A program made the translations under genes and the position numbers. Below are positions 1 through 12,253 of a stretch of 64,000 nt of DNA, piece by piece (within the stretch, counting starts at the first letter, position 1; every line of letters starts with the position of its first letter). The stretch comes from Cubamyces lactineus (lineage: Eukaryota; Basidiomycota; Agaricomycetes; Polyporales; Polyporaceae). Below the pieces are notes generated by a model. That model was given only the letters and a program-made list of their open reading frames with translations. It was not told the DNA's origin and made no database searches. The stretch covers positions 1,364,001 to 1,428,000 of the forward strand of contig JACDTU010000009.1 of assembly GCA_022376465.1 (NCBI GenBank), written 5' to 3'.

Positions 1-676
1 GTCGTTGGTGAGCTCCTTGGGCTGAGGAAACTTGTCGTTGTACGGGATCGCAGACGGGCCCCAGACGTCGTCGGGCCAGCCGTTGGCGGCCTCGACCGCG
101 ACACTGCCCATGTTGACGAAGGGGGCGAGAGTGGAGGCTTTACGACCGGCGTGCGCAAGCTGGATGCCGATCTTCTGGCCCTGAGAGTGTGCGAACTCGA
201 CAATCTTGGCCCATGCAGAGGCCTGCTCGTCGTTCCAGATGCCGGCACATTCGGGTGTAACACGACCTTCTGGGAGGACAGCACTGGCCTCAACCATGGA
301 GAAGCCAGGGCCGCGTGTGAAGATACCGCCGACTGCGGATGATGTTGGTGAGAACAGCATAAAAGGCGTGATATGAGGATACTTACGGTGCGCGTGATGC
401 CACTCTTGTGGAACACCATTATCGGAAGAGTATTGGTCAAGGGGCGAAAGCTGAGGCGCTTCATGAGTACAAGCCTGGCGTGCGGTGCGCGATAGAGACA
501 AAACGTACCCAAAGGCGGTTCTGGAACTCGACACCGCGAATCTTCAAGGGCTTGAACAGAGTGGGCACGGGCTTGCCATCGGGTTGAGGGTCCACCGCGG
601 TTCCCGCCGGAGGGAACTGAGCGGGAGTGAAGTAGGGGGTGTTGGGAGCAGGGCGGTTGAATTCGAAAACAGACAT
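1..676 (-). CDS. Old yellow enzyme-type NADH:flavin oxidoreductase, N-terminal part (runs off the window)
   Basis: The protein belongs to the FMN-dependent old yellow enzyme family (YqjM-like class), which reduces activated C=C bonds with NAD(P)H, probably in the cytosol. The ATG is at 676. Exon 1 is 676-509 and encodes the usual N-terminal stretch up to 'FQNRLW'. Exon 2 is 450-387, exon 3 begins at 332 and continues past base 1; introns have GTACGT and GTAAGT donors. Exon 2 gives '[12 protein letters not shown]' and exon 3 gives '[10 protein letters not shown]' and '[10 protein letters not shown]', all landmarks of the family barrel. An oddity is Asp where YqjM-type enzymes have Cys (SPxCxYS). 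About 190 of the expected ~400 residues are visible. The C-terminal half, including the catalytic Tyr region, is outside the window. Family assignment is secure; substrate is unknown. Confidence 0.9.
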
Positions 677-1853
677 TGCGGGAGGGTGAGCGTGTGAAAT
701 GTCGTGGGTGTTGGGAACGGTGTATGCATCTTTGCAGATTTTATACTAGGGCTGGAGGTCGCGAGTTGGGACGAGGATCATGCGAAGTTGCAGTCTGCAC
801 ACGACGAAAGGCTGAGGCTGAGAAGGCTAGTTCCGAGGAAAGCGGAACGTGAATGGTGAGTTGGCTGAGTAAGCTATCGTTCTTGCATATCTGTAAGCAT
901 TCTGAGAGGTAGTAAGACAAAGTTCTCGCATATCTGTAAGCAGTGAGGGATACCGTTTTGGTAAATCTGTAAGAAGTGTGATCACTCAGCCCCGCAGGGG
1001 AAACATATAGGGTATTCCCCATCCGGCTCGTTGGAGGCGGTTGAACGGATAGGCAAGGGATACGAGCGCTTGCTACGAGCGAGGAATCCGATCTTCAAGT
1101 TCACTCTGCTTTCATTGCTTTGGGCCTGTAAGTCATTCATATTGAACGCTCTGTTGGAGTAGTACGAGATAAGCTGTATCCAAGCATCAAAGTGAGAGTC
1201 CCAGACAATAAGAAAGGGTGCAGCTATGAACGATACCGCGTTGAACCTTGCTGAGGGCCCCTGGACTTGAAGTCGCCGCTACGGCTCGATCGTCTGGGGC
1301 CCCACTTCAGATCTCCGAGGGCCGCGTCGTGGAAACAGTAGCTAGGGTTAGGGCCAAATATCACAGCCACAATACTAACCGCGAAGCTTGGCGCCTGGCA
1401 GTTGTGCAGCGAGCCGTACGGTCACAAATTCAACCCATCTTTTCTAGAGGCACCTGCTGGGAGCTTGGAACTCATATGCACGCTTAAGATGCAGCGAGTC
1501 ATCCCCGCGAAACAGGTAGCCTGCCTTGTCCAGCTGTTCAGCGACCTCCTAGTGAGCGTAAGCCCGTCGCGACATGTGGCGCAGGCTCACCTGATTTCGT
1601 CTGTCCTAAGACTACACTCTCAATCGTAGGAAGCAGACGTAGAAGGATGCGGCGAGCATGGTGTCCTATGAGGGGATGAGGGGGGTGAGGTCCACGAATA
1701 CATTCCGAGTCTAGTTAATGCTGTATGATATACTACATGCGTGTCATGAACTATATATACAGTGTAATCGATAGCAACGAGCGGGGTGTCCTTGAACAAT
1801 AGAGGAATGCAATATCCTACGATGGGCGGCGAGGTTCAGGCAATTCGTAACGT
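677..1853. other. Intergenic region, no gene seen
   Basis: This lies between the start of the flavin oxidoreductase and the stop of the Hsp78 gene. It must hold the oxidoreductase promoter and the Hsp78 3' end; a 'ttttata' run at about 734 is on the far side of the 676 ATG. Short open frames here have no intron logic or recognisable motif, and I support no gene. Confidence 0.6.
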
Positions 1854-4800
1854 TCATGAAGAGGTCGAGTGGTCGTCCTCAGGATGCTCGATGTTGGCGA
1901 TGGGTGTGGATGATGCAGCGATCGAAGGATCGGCAGGGTGGTTGTCCTTGATGTCGAGCTCCTTGCCGTCTGCAGAAGCGCGAATCTGCACAACGTCGCC
2001 GTCCCTGCAACGAGGAAGGAGCGTCAGCATCTCCTCTCGCCTCTCCCTGTTCAAGGCAAACGTACCTGATCGTGCCCTTGAGCAGCTTCTGCGCAAGCGG
2101 GAACAACACCTTCGTGCGCACGATACGCGCAATGGCACGCGCGCCATACACGTCCGAGTAGCCCTCCTTCGCAAGCCACTCGCGCGCGCCAGCGTCGACG
2201 TCGAGCGTGATGCGGCGCGGGCGGAGGCGCTCCTGGACATCGTTGAGGCGGAGGTCGACGACTTGGAGGATGCTCCGCTGCGAGAGCTTGTTGAAGACAA
2301 GCATGGAGTCGAGCCGGTTCAGGAGCTCGGGCGGGAAGTACTCAGCCGTCCGCGCGAGCACCTCGTCCCGTGCGTCGGACGTCACTGCGCCTGTGACGGG
2401 GTCCGACGCGCTTGCGTGCGCGAGGATGTCCGAGCCGAGGTTGGAGGTGAGGCAGATGATGGTGTTCTTGAAGTCGACCTTACGCCCTTGTGAGTCAGTG
2501 ATGCTGCCCTCGTCGAGGATCTGAAGGAGGATCATCGCGACGTCCTTGTGCGCTTTCTCAAGCTCGTCGAGCAGGATTACAGCTGAAGAGATACGTGAGC
2601 TTACTTTGATACCTATGATCGTGGAGAACCACCTACCGTAAGGCTTGCGGCGTACGGCTTCAGTGAGTTGACCACCCTCCTCGAAGCCAACATATCCAGG
2701 GGCCGCACCAATGAGCCGCGAGATTGTGTGACGGTCATGGTACTCGGACATGTTGATGTTGATCCTATTACCGAGATCAGTAATGCCATCTCGACCTACC
2801 CCAAGTGAATCAACTTACAGCCCGCGGTTCTCATCATTGAACAAGAACCCAGCGAGAGCCTTGCACATCTCCGTCTATACGGCACATGGTAAGCATAGCC
2901 GCATGAGCTAAGGAGTTCGAGGATGACATACTTTGCCAACACCAGTGGGACCAAGGAAGAGGAATGAGGCGACAGGGCGGTTGGGAGCCTGTAGACCAGC
3001 GCGAGAGATACGGACAGCGTCGCTGACCGCCTCAACAACGTGGTCCTGGCCGACAACGCGCTTCTTAAGGACTTCCTCCATCTATCCGAAAACCAATCAG
3101 CGTCCACTTTCACCAGAACACGGATAGGCAAAACAACCCACATTGACGAGCTTCTCTCGTTCGCCCTTGAGAAGGCTCTGGACGGGGATACCTGTAGCCT
3201 TCGCGACGACGCGCGCGATGTCCGCACTTGTGACACGGTCATGCAACATCGCCAGTGGACCCTCGGCGTCCTCGCTTTCGCCACGCTCTCCGGCGCTCTC
3301 GGTGGGGAGCTGCCGCTCGAGCTCGGGGATCGTCGCAAAGCGCAGGCGAGACGCACGCTCATACTGGCCTTGCCGCTGTGCGATCTCGAGCTCGCGCTTC
3401 GCGTCTTCGAGCTTCTGCTTGAGGTCCTTGATCCGGTCAAGGCGCGCGCGCTCTGTATGGGGCGTTCGTGTGAGTGGCACCGTACTGACAGAGATAGAAT
3501 GAGGCAAAACGCGAACCTGCTTGCCAGACTTGAGTGAGCTGCTCCGCAAGCTCGCGCTTCTCCTTGAGCGTCTGTTCGACCTTGGCGCGGCGTTCGACGG
3601 AGAAGACGTCTGTCTCGTTCTTCAAACTCTCGCGCTCGATCTCGAGAGTCATGATCTCGCGGTCGAGGGCCTCTAGCTCATCCGGCTTACTCTCCTGGGC
3701 AAGACGCAGGGCGGACGCAGCCTCGTCTACGAGGTCAATGGCCTTGTCCGGGAGGTAACGGTCGGAGATGTATCGGGAACTGTAGACAGCGGCTTGAAAG
3801 GGATGAGTATCCTACAACATGGATAGTTTGTACTGGAGAAAAGTGAGACGCACCTGTTACGAGAGCGCCATCGGAGATGCCAACTCCATGATGCACTTCG
3901 TAGCGTGGCTTGAGACCACGCAGAATGGAGATGGTAGCCTCGACCGTGGGTTCATCAATTTGAACGGGCTGGAACCGGCGTTCTAGAGCAGCGTCCTTCC
4001 CGATTGTCTTCCGGTACTCGTCAGCTGAAGCAAAATTTAGGAGAGCTGTTCAGAAGCATGGTGAAGGTTCTACGCACGGGTCGTCGCGCCTACGAGTTGC
4101 AATCCCCGAGCAAGAGCTGGCTTGATCATCTGCCCAGCGTCGATACTGCCTTCAGCCTTTCCGAGGTTGAAGAGCGTATCTAAGCATTCGTGTAAGGAGC
4201 GTGCATGATATGGAAGGACGCAATCCACGTACGCAGTTCGTCGATGAAGCATATTACGTTCCCAGCCTGCATCAAAATGTAAGCACGAGAGTTTGTACGG
4301 AGAGTACAGCATAAACGCATACCTCATCCTCAATATCCTTGATGAGAGCCTTGAACTTCTCCTCGAATTGACCACGAATCCCGGAGCCTGCCATAATAGC
4401 AGCCAGGTCTATTGACAGAACGCGCTTGTTTTGCAGCGACTAAGGGATGGGATGATATGAGCACGAGTGTAGACAAGACTGGGAATGGGTGCATACCTCT
4501 GGGACCTCCTTGGCAACTATGCGCTGCGCGAGCCCCTCCAAAATAGCCGTCTTACCAACACCAGGGGGACCGATAAGCTGAGCAGGGTAGGTGAATGTCT
4601 GAATAGCATTTGCAGAACTGTTGGCTACGTACGACTGGATTGGACTTGGTGCGACGAGAGAGGACTACAGTGCCTCAGTATCTCGCCTCTGATTTCACAT
4701 TCAAAGTACTTGCTTTGTATTGTCCGTCGAATCTCTGAAAAGCTGGTGAGCTTGTTGAATGCTATGGATGTGGACGGGTAGACATACCCTCATCACGACC

Positions 4801-5216
4801 AATAGTAGGATCCAGCTTGCCATTCTTAGCAAGTTCTGTAAGGTCAACGCTCTGTGAATGTTAGGAAGCATCGTGAGTGCACTTGTACTACGCATACAGA
4901 CTGTATTACGAGTAATGACACAGGAGAGTCCTCCCGCCCTCGAGGAAACATGGAAGGGGAGCAAACTCACGTATTCCTTCAGTGCGTCACCCTTCTGGCG
5001 CTGCTGACCCATCATTGAGAAGCCGGGGAATCCTCCAGGGCCTCCTGGTGGTCCTTGAGCGTATGAACGGGCGAGTACGAGTGATCCTGTGGGCCGAGGA
5101 CATGGCGAAAGACGCGAAAGAGGTGCTCTGCGGGGAAGAGGGGCAAGTGCGGACTGAGAGATGAAGCGTCTGGGAGCAAGAGGAAGCCGAGTCTGTGCAA
5201 GTTGTTTCCTGAGCAT
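1854..5216 (-). CDS. HSP78: Mitochondrial Hsp78/ClpB-type AAA+ disaggregase
   Basis: This is a two-ring-domain AAA+ chaperone of the Hsp100/ClpB class that dissolves protein aggregates with ATP and Hsp70 in the mitochondrial matrix. The ATG at 5216 begins an Arg/Ser-rich, acid-poor presequence ('[18 protein letters not shown]'). The protein then enters '[21 protein letters not shown]' directly, so the Clp N-terminal repeat domain is absent, as in yeast Hsp78. The first P-loop (GPPGVGKT) is near 4560. The coiled middle domain (Glu/Lys/Arg/Leu-rich) spans roughly 3700-3150. The second P-loop (GPTGVGK) is near 2950. Sensor and C-terminal segments such as '[20 protein letters not shown]' and 'DELEKAHKD' follow. 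At least ten introns break the frame; the last exon is 2004-1854, ending TGA. The start is chosen because it gives the best targeting peptide. It is divergent from the DUF6533 gene at 5731. Confidence 0.92.
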
Positions 5217-5730
5217 TAGAGTGAATGTAGTAGATAGATACAAGCGACAAGAAGAGGAGACAGAGCGTAAGTGGTAAGCAGGTCGTAACTGGGCCTTCGC
5301 CCGACGCTCGCGAGGTTATGTATGGGCGCCCGACACGCGATCACGTGCCTCTACCCGAACTGGAATACACGAGAAGCGTCGGAGCGCGCGCTCGACCTTT
5401 CCTTCTCTCCTCCGCTTTTCTTTGGCTAGGCCGTGCGCACTCCGTGCTACTTCGGCCATATTGGAGCCTCGCCAGAGCTCAGATACGCCATGTGTAGGTC
5501 TGGTGTCCTGGAGATCTTGAAGTACCTATCGGATCTACCATTGAAGAACTCGTTCGGCGGAGAGTTCTCTGCCAGCTACATGTATCTGGATTCCAGCAAG
5601 AGGGCCTTGAGATGTCAATGGTCGATCAGCGCGGGTCAGGTATATCGGTTTTTCGAGTACTGAACATATGGGAAGTCTCGAGGTATAAAACCAAGCCCTC
5701 TTCGGAACGTCATGATGCGTTCTTTGGGTC
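5217..5730. promoter_or_regulatory. Divergent intergenic promoter region (Hsp78 / DUF6533)
   Basis: The 514 bp between the Hsp78 ATG and the plus-strand DUF6533 ATG must serve both genes. I looked for a clean heat-shock element of alternating GAA/TTC blocks and did not find one that I would defend. The segment near 5335-5353 resembles half of the palindromic repeat described at 17.7 and 60.4 kb. Confidence 0.4.
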
Positions 5731-7413
5731 ATGTCGACCCCTCCCCACCTCGACATCCACATGTTGCTTGCGATGCGGAACAGCACGTACGTATTTGACC
5801 ATCAGGAGAGCATGGCTTTGTTGACCAAGGCGCATAATTTAGGTACACAGACAATTGCTGTGCCCTAGCGACGACATGTAAGCGTCAAGTACTTAACTAG
5901 CCCCATGTCTCATGATGCTCGCAGCGTTCCTCTTATACGATTTCTTACTCACCTTCGATAAGGAGATTCAATTGTTCTGGAGAAAACCGCTATCGGCGGC
6001 ATCCATGTTGTTCTATCTCAATAGATACCTGACACTCACTGTCTATATTCTGGTCGCAATTGGCATGGCTCCTATGGCTTTAAGAGTAAGTCTCGTCTCA
6101 GCGCACTCTGCGTTCGTCAGCTCACCTTGTAGCAGAGGTACGCTCTGCGTTGATGGAGAGATGCAAGAGCCTATACGTCACTGATATACATACCCAGTTG
6201 TGCTACTTTCTCCAAGGCAGTGACGACGATGGGGTTCTTGCAGGTGGTTCCACAAGCCTGTATGTGACGCACGATATACAGGCGACCAATACCACTCACA
6301 GTCCTTGCGCTCGAAATAGTATTTTCGTCCCTACGCGCCTACGCGATTGGCAATCAGAACATAAACTTGGCAACGGCTGTCTTCCTCCTCGCGATGGCTC
6401 CATTCGGGTTCAATATGGTGGGTCTCGCTCGGTATCGCTAGAGCGAGGTTATGTCCTTTGACTATCATAACCGACAGACTCAGCTATCCTCTGCAATGAC
6501 CGTTTCAGATGATCAGCTACTCGGTGGATGCGTGAGCAGTCTAAACTTCGCAGAAGTACAAGTTGTAATGTGAGTCTATATCTCGCTCCGTGTACTACCT
6601 GGTTCGTTGACCACACTCTGATCATAGATGTCAGTACGGTGAAATTACATAGTCGACAGGGACACAAGGCTCACTGTAGCAACCACCCAGTTACAGCCCT
6701 CTCCCGTGGATGTTTGATCGCTTCCGACGTCATCGTCCTATTCATCACTTGGCGATATACGTATGTGTGGCGCTCAATGGCTTCGTTAGCCCAAGGGAAA
6801 ACATCATTATCCTCCCTTCTGCTCCGCAATGGTAGGTCCCTATACAATCGACCATGCGTGGTTTCTCCGCCCCGCTCATACTATGTGTGGTTTCTGTAGG
6901 GACTATATACTTCCTGTGAGTGGGTTCACCGTTTCGTCACCAGACATGTATGCCGAGATGGCCCTGGGCCCAGCGTCCTGCTACTCCTGAACGTCCTTCA
7001 TCTCACCGCCACCGTCGCATCGGTAAATGAAACTTTACTCTGCGAGTCGCGCGTCTGATAACCCGGTATACGGCATCGCAGGTGAGCCCACTAGAAAACG
7101 TGGTGGATCGCATCAGCTACGTCGGCGAGTTCACGTCTCCGTATGTTGCACGATTCTGTCCCCATCTTCATAAGACTAATTTCTCGATACCCTTCCTCAC
7201 AGCATCACATCGGTCCTCATCTCTCGCTTCTTGTTCGATCTGAGACATGCCGCGACGGAATCAAGTCGAGACGAGCGATTCGGAACGGTCACGCGGTTCG
7301 ACACGCCTGAGTTCGCTACCCACATACATTCCCACTTGGAGCCGATGATGACATTTGATTCCACGGATGAGGGCTACATGTACGGCGGCGAGATGCTTGA
7401 AACGAGGTGCTAG
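5731..7413 (+). CDS. DUF6533 family integral membrane protein (left copy)
   Basis: DUF6533 proteins are agaricomycete multi-span membrane proteins of unknown function, usually around 300-350 residues. The ATG at 5731 reads 'MSTPPHLDIHMLLAM' and no better upstream start is in frame. A short exon starting near 5844 follows, and the exon at 5925 gives the family signature 'YDFLLTFDKEIQLFWRK' followed by a transmembrane run. Later exons give 'VFSSLRAYAIGNQ', a loop ending 'NFAEVQVVM', the helix 'LIASDVIVLFITWRY', and a tail 'LISRFLFDLRHAATESSRD'. The last exon ends TAG at 7413 with a polar C-terminus. Eight or more introns, mostly 50-60 nt, are needed; some limits are uncertain. The same exon pattern is seen in the three paralogs at 44-52 kb. 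No broken codon was found. Confidence 0.82.
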
Positions 7414-7789
7414 AATATGAGATGTGATTATGTACTAGTAACGATTCGAGACGGCAGACCCTTTGAGACTCCTATATTGCTGGAAGTCATGGATTTCGCT
7501 ACTGCTGTCTGGCATGCCCGAAGGCATAAACAACCTCAAGGAACTCCGAGTGTAAAGCTCACGGATCCGACCAAGACAAGATAGCCAGCAATTCCGGCAG
7601 TATACATTCAATCGTAAACAAGACTTTGTGGTAGTAGCTACGTACAGGGTCGGCGGTTACACTCTCGTACATCATATAGACTTGGAGGATCAAAGAGCCG
7701 GGCTGCTAGCTAGACAAGATGCGGAAAACCAACACTACTACACGATATCGTACATGCTAGCAAGCCTGTTGTTTGGAGCTAGAATTGGC
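7414..7789. other. Intergenic region, no gene seen
   Basis: A convergent spacer between the DUF6533 stop and the stop of secreted protein copy 1. It can only hold two 3' ends; I see no coding pattern. Confidence 0.6.
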
Positions 7790-8383
7790 TCAGAAGACTG
7801 TGTCGAAAAGGGTCAGTCAGCATTAACTCGAAAGGGACGCAGAATAATACTAACCACGAAGGCTGTAGCCGGGGCCGTCGTCGTTGTCGTTGAAGTTGGC
7901 CTGGCAGCGGACCTGCCCGCCCGGGGGGCAAGTAAAGGCGAGCGTGTTCGTGCCGCTCTTCTTGGCAATCTGCTGCGTATCGCCGGGGTTCTACAGAGCG
8001 CAGAAGGTCAGCCAAGATGCATGTACGCGAAGCGACACCCATGTTCGAGGACGACGCACGTCGACTTCGACAGAGCCAATCTTGCTCGTGTCGCCAGGGA
8101 GGCAACCGGTTCTGTCGGTGACCTGGCAGGTCCTGTACGCGAGAAAATCTGAGTTGTATTGGTTGCTTAGCCGTGCGGGAGAGGCTTACATCTGGGTGCC
8201 GGCTTTGCAGGGCGCGGTGATCCACCAGATGTAGTGTCCAGTGCCTAGAGGGCCCGTTGAGCCGCACCCGGAACGTTTGGCGAGCTCGACGCTGCCGTCT
8301 CCAGAACGAGCAACGAGCGATCCGGGTGTGGCGGCGACGAGGCCGGTAGATGCAATGAGAGCGACCAAGGTTGAGAAGCGCAT
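7790..8383 (-). CDS. Small secreted six-cysteine protein, copy 1 (subclass A)
   Basis: The function is unknown and I do not recognise the family from elsewhere. The predicted product has 136 residues. Exons are 8383-8190, 8132-8060, 7990-7855 and 7797-7790, a gene model shared with five neighbours. A signal peptide 'MRFSTLVALIASTGLVAA' is followed by a short propeptide ending 'ELAKR', a likely Kex2-type site. The core begins 'SGCGSTGPLGTGHYIWW'. Six cysteines lie in GCG, PCK, TCQ, GCL, TCP and RCQ contexts, enough for three disulfides. Exon 3 ends '...DGPGYSLR', and the 8-nt exon 4 adds Val-Phe-stop. A TATA box (TATATAAG) sits 115 nt before the ATG. Compared with copy 6, exon 3 is the most diverged of the six ('NPGDTQQIAKKSG'). 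The product is most likely extracellular. Confidence 0.88.
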
Positions 8384-8490
8384 TGTGAGTGGAGGTGGTT
8401 AGTGGCGAGGATAGGTCTTGAACTTTGCTAGGTGAAATAGGCGACTTGAGAATGCTATGAGCTGGAGAAGAGGAGGTTAAGCAGAGACTC

Positions 8491-8498
8491 CTTATATA
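8491..8498 (-). promoter_or_regulatory. TATA box of secreted protein copy 1
   Basis: TATATAAG on the minus strand, 115 nt upstream of the ATG at 8383. The spacing is identical in copy 6 and differs from the inner copies. Confidence 0.6.
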
Positions 8499-9696
8499 CG
8501 TACGCTTCTTGTCCGCGTCCCCTGTTGTCTGAGACTCGGATATGTTGTGTGGCGTGCAAGTAGTGGTTCTCTGCTTCGGCAGTCCACGCTCCAGACAGAG
8601 TGAACCCTCTCCAGGGGCTGCGAATCAATGGATCGCATTGAGGACCCACAACTATGAGTTACGGATATTGACAGCCGAGAGGTTCTCCACATGATGACCT
8701 GCGCCCTGACTCGACGCGAAGTACTGTCGGGTCATGTTACCAAGCAAACGCTGGTAGGCGGCTGGCAAAGAAGCTCATGGTGGAGAGACTGAGAGCATCG
8801 GGAAGGATTACGGAGCATCGTCCGGTGGTGTCGGTCGTCCGATACCGGGCGCGAAGCATCGAGTTGCCCCGCTATGCGCTGTTCGCGTGAGCTTGATGGG
8901 CACAACGGGGCGCGTTTCGAGCGGTCTGCCTTTGCCTGCGTAGCTTCATTATGTGGGGTATTTGGTGCAGTCGGTACCCTTCTATAGTGGGGACGGCGGA
9001 GCGGCAATCAAGTTGCCTCTACTGCGAGCGGTGTAGACCAGCCGCTCGAGTAGGAAGGCTATCCACGCAGGTCGTTGATGCAAGGAAGTGCGTCAGCCTA
9101 GTGCCAGAGGGGAGAGTGTGGCTACCGAACAGTGGACGAGGCTTCATCGAGCCCTCAGTATGCCTCAGTAATGCGGATGCATGTTCGGCGAACATATCCT
9201 GATGCGTAGGTGTTTGGAAGAGTTGGACATGGTTGTGGTTCGTTTGATGGCTCTGCGCGCGGGCGGTGGGACCCCACACACGGTACAGCCACGCGAGACC
9301 CACGCTACTTTGAGGACAGGCGCTTATGATGACTGACTGGCCTCGTTGGGTCGCGTGCGGCTCAGCTGCTATCTCGCACCAGGCTCTCATACCCGCAATC
9401 TTTCTGACTGATAACAAACCGCAATATGTTCTGGCGCAAAAGCATCAATAGATGAACTGCTCATCGATAACAATCATTCCTAGTCGATACCAGACCACTA
9501 CGAGTACACGCTCACACCGAGGGCACATTCGATTTCCTGGGTTGAACTAGAAATGTCTCTCCTGGAAGTATGAACCACGATAAAGATGATCATGGCTTAT
9601 ACCGGGGTGGTGGTTCTGGTGTGGACTTACCTGAAGGCAATGCTACGCGACCTTCCAACTCATCCGCCTTACTCTGAAGTTGTCCACTTGGCGAGA
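8499..9696. other. Intergenic spacer between secreted protein copies 1 and 2
   Basis: About 1.2 kb with short overlapping open frames on both strands, none with a domain, signal peptide or splice pattern. I searched by eye for a decayed array copy and found none. Confidence 0.5.
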
Positions 9697-10300
9697 TTAG
9701 AAGACTGAGAAGAATTGTAAGACATGATTCTTCTAGTTCCGTTGTGAAACTCACCGCGGAGGCTGTAGTTTGGACCATCACTGTTCTCGTTGAAGTTGGC
9801 CTCGCAGCGGATCTGGCCGACCGACGGGCACACGAACGGCAGCGTATTAGTGTTCTTTTTGAACGCGACTTGGAACGTGTCGTCCGGATCCTGAAAGGAA
9901 CGCCACATGTGAGTACATTACTGTCGTATCCGCGGTATCTAAAATTGACCCACGTCGACTTCCATAGATCCAATATGCTTTGCTTCTCCTGGGACACATC
10001 CGCTCGCATCAGTTGCCTGGCACGTGCTGTTGTAAGAGAGGGAAGCTTGAGATCTTTGATCAGGTAGCGGTGTCTAGAGGATGCTTACTAGGAACTACCT
10101 GGGTTGCAGCTGGCAACGATATACCACTTGTAGTGTCCGGGACCGAGTGGTCCAACTGAACCACATCCAGACTGGGAGGTCAGTACCACAGGCTCCTCTC
10201 CGTCCCCGTTGTAGACGGCAGGCGTGATGTCGCTGTTTACCGCCGTAGCGATCACGGAGCCGATGGCGACCAGAATGGAGAGAAGGGGTGAGAAACGCAT
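9697..10300 (-). CDS. Small secreted six-cysteine protein, copy 2 (subclass B)
   Basis: The predicted product has 142 residues and unknown function. Exons are 10300-10089, 10026-9954, 9890-9755 and 9704-9697. The signal peptide is 'MRFSPLLSILVAIGSVIA', then an acidic propeptide-like stretch without a Lys-Arg site, then 'SGCGSVGPLGPGHYKWY'. Exon 1 ends with codon bases TA rather than AT, so the residue at the first splice is Tyr where most copies have Met. Exon 2 gives 'TCQATDASGCVPGEAKHIG', exon 3 gives 'DPDDTFQVAFKKNTNTLPF' and ends 'DGPNYSLR', and exon 4 adds Val-Phe-stop. All six core cysteines are present. Exon 3 is nearly the same as in copy 3. A TATA box lies 84 nt upstream. Confidence 0.88.
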
Positions 10301-10377
10301 ATTGTCTTGTGTGAGGCTAATGCTGCGCGGGGGTTGTGCAAGTCGATGCGGTTATACCCTGCGTCAGACAAGCCCCC

Positions 10378-10384
10378 TTTATAC
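10378..10384 (-). promoter_or_regulatory. TATA box of secreted protein copy 2
   Basis: TATAAAG on the minus strand, 84 nt upstream of the ATG at 10300. The spacing is a little longer than the 72-76 nt seen in copies 3-5. Confidence 0.5.
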
Positions 10385-12253
10385 TTGTGCGCCAGCGCTG
10401 CCAACATTCGATGAAGTCTGGCTTAATCAACGGAGACCATCCACGTCGAACGTCAGAACACTCCAAGCATCATCTGACCTCCGGACCTCGCATGCATGCC
10501 AGACATGCCCGAGTCACCCTCAGGTTCGCTTCGTATCCTTTGAGTTTGGCAGATGTAGTCTGACAGTAGTTTAGTAAAGATTCCTAGCTTAGATATCGGG
10601 TCGTCAAAGTCAGATAGACATCACGAATCACGGGACTGTAAAAGAAGTCGTAAGGTCCGTAAGTTGGGCATGAGGTTCGGATGGCCACCCCAGAGGACGT
10701 ACCGATTCCGAACTAGACTGTTGTGCTAAGACGCATGCGCTCCATATAGCGACGCTCTACTGAACGATACCAACTGCGATTCGCCGGCTTACACAATCTA
10801 CCGGAGACCTCCCTCTCATCCGAACGAACTTCAAGTCGATTACTCCGAACCTAGCTCAAGGGCAAGCGGCGGATCAATCAGGTATGGACCTCTACTTCGA
10901 GCGGATTTCTGAACAATTCATGAGATTATACGAGAGGAACCGGCGACCCGGTGGCAACACCTGACCGATCTGATGCAGTCAATAGTCCCCCACAGACCGA
11001 TGGACTGCAGTGGGCTGGTTTTCCGGGTAACAAGAGATTGCCGACTCCCTACCGTCTTCTTCTACATGCATACTACCGCATTCAGTCGCGGTCCGAGTAG
11101 CAAGGGCCGGTGTTCAGACTTTTCACCTGTCCTGCATGGATGTCCGCGCGTCGAGGCATACGCTATACTGCCTCCCGCCAGCGTATTCCACAGGAAGTAC
11201 GATGGGCCCCCTTTAGTGATGAACAATATGGTTTCGCGAACCGTCAGGCATTTCTTTTCGCCATAAGAAGGCCTTGAACTACCGTATATCATACTGGTAA
11301 TACCACGCGGTGATGTTCCGGCAACTAGAGTAGATGGTTTCGAACGCGTTGCTGATACTACTGTCGCTGCATGGATGGAAGAAGTCAGCGTGCACGCATT
11401 ATACGTACATCATCCCCACATGACCCGTTAGTCGATTCCTCCCTGCCTTGGGGCCAACGTGACTTGTGTAGCTGCTAGAGCCTGAGTAGGCGTTAAGAGA
11501 GGGCCCGTTAAGGCTTTCCTAGGCGTATTACTTTCAAGACCAGAAGTGGGCATGTCTGTGCGATCGACGCCAAACTACGACGTATTTAAGGGGGGCGTTA
11601 AAAGCATGTTATTGAAGACAGAGATTAAGCCAAGTATGCTGGCCGCACCATCGCATCGGGATTGACGGCTCGATACATGACGATGCAGCACACTTGACTG
11701 CTACCAGTGTTCATTTGGACTTGTTACACATGTGAAATCAAAGAGAGACGTACAAACATTCTTCAAGTAGGGCTCCGACGTCGTAGTCAAAGATTGAGCG
11801 AAGTCACTAACTCGTACCACCGATGGCGCTTGTTTGATCATGTTGATCCCGACGACGACACGTGGCATCACTTGCGAGCAGCGACACCAGCCGAAGTCGC
11901 TTTGCTTGAACTGTTCAATTTGCTATCCTTCTTCTGTCAGGCCCCCTGAATGCATCCATTTGGAGACATAGGACACTATCTTGGTGAGCGCGAATTAAGT
12001 ACGAGAGTACCTGATAGCTATTTCTGAGATCCGAAGACGTCCGTGGCGCCAAGGCTCAGTGGTTGTTCAGCGCAGGCTCGCACTGACTACATGGACATAC
12101 TGATTGAGGACGAATTGACATTGATGTTTTGATTTACATGACATAACCTCCCACAGGTTATATGGTCACACAAGGTACGTCTCGAGTATACGCCCACTAC
12201 CCGACCGACCAAATCCTCTCCTCCCGGGGTCCTTAACTCGTAGTTCGAGGTGC
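10385..12253. other. Intergenic spacer between secreted protein copies 2 and 3
   Basis: At about 1.9 kb this is among the largest gaps in the array. I looked on both strands for the exon 3 signature of the family and saw no relic. No other gene is supported. Confidence 0.5.

Noticed and set aside
1343..1353. TAGGGTTAGGG, telomere-like
   Set aside because: Fewer than two full repeats in unique sequence; expected by chance or as a promoter element, not a telomere relic.
1786..2493. 235-codon plus-strand frame
   Set aside because: Antisense to conserved C-terminal exons of the Hsp78 gene; a shadow.
5217..5730. Possible heat-shock elements upstream of Hsp78
   Set aside because: Several GAA and TTC triplets occur, but I found no run with correct 5 bp alternation.
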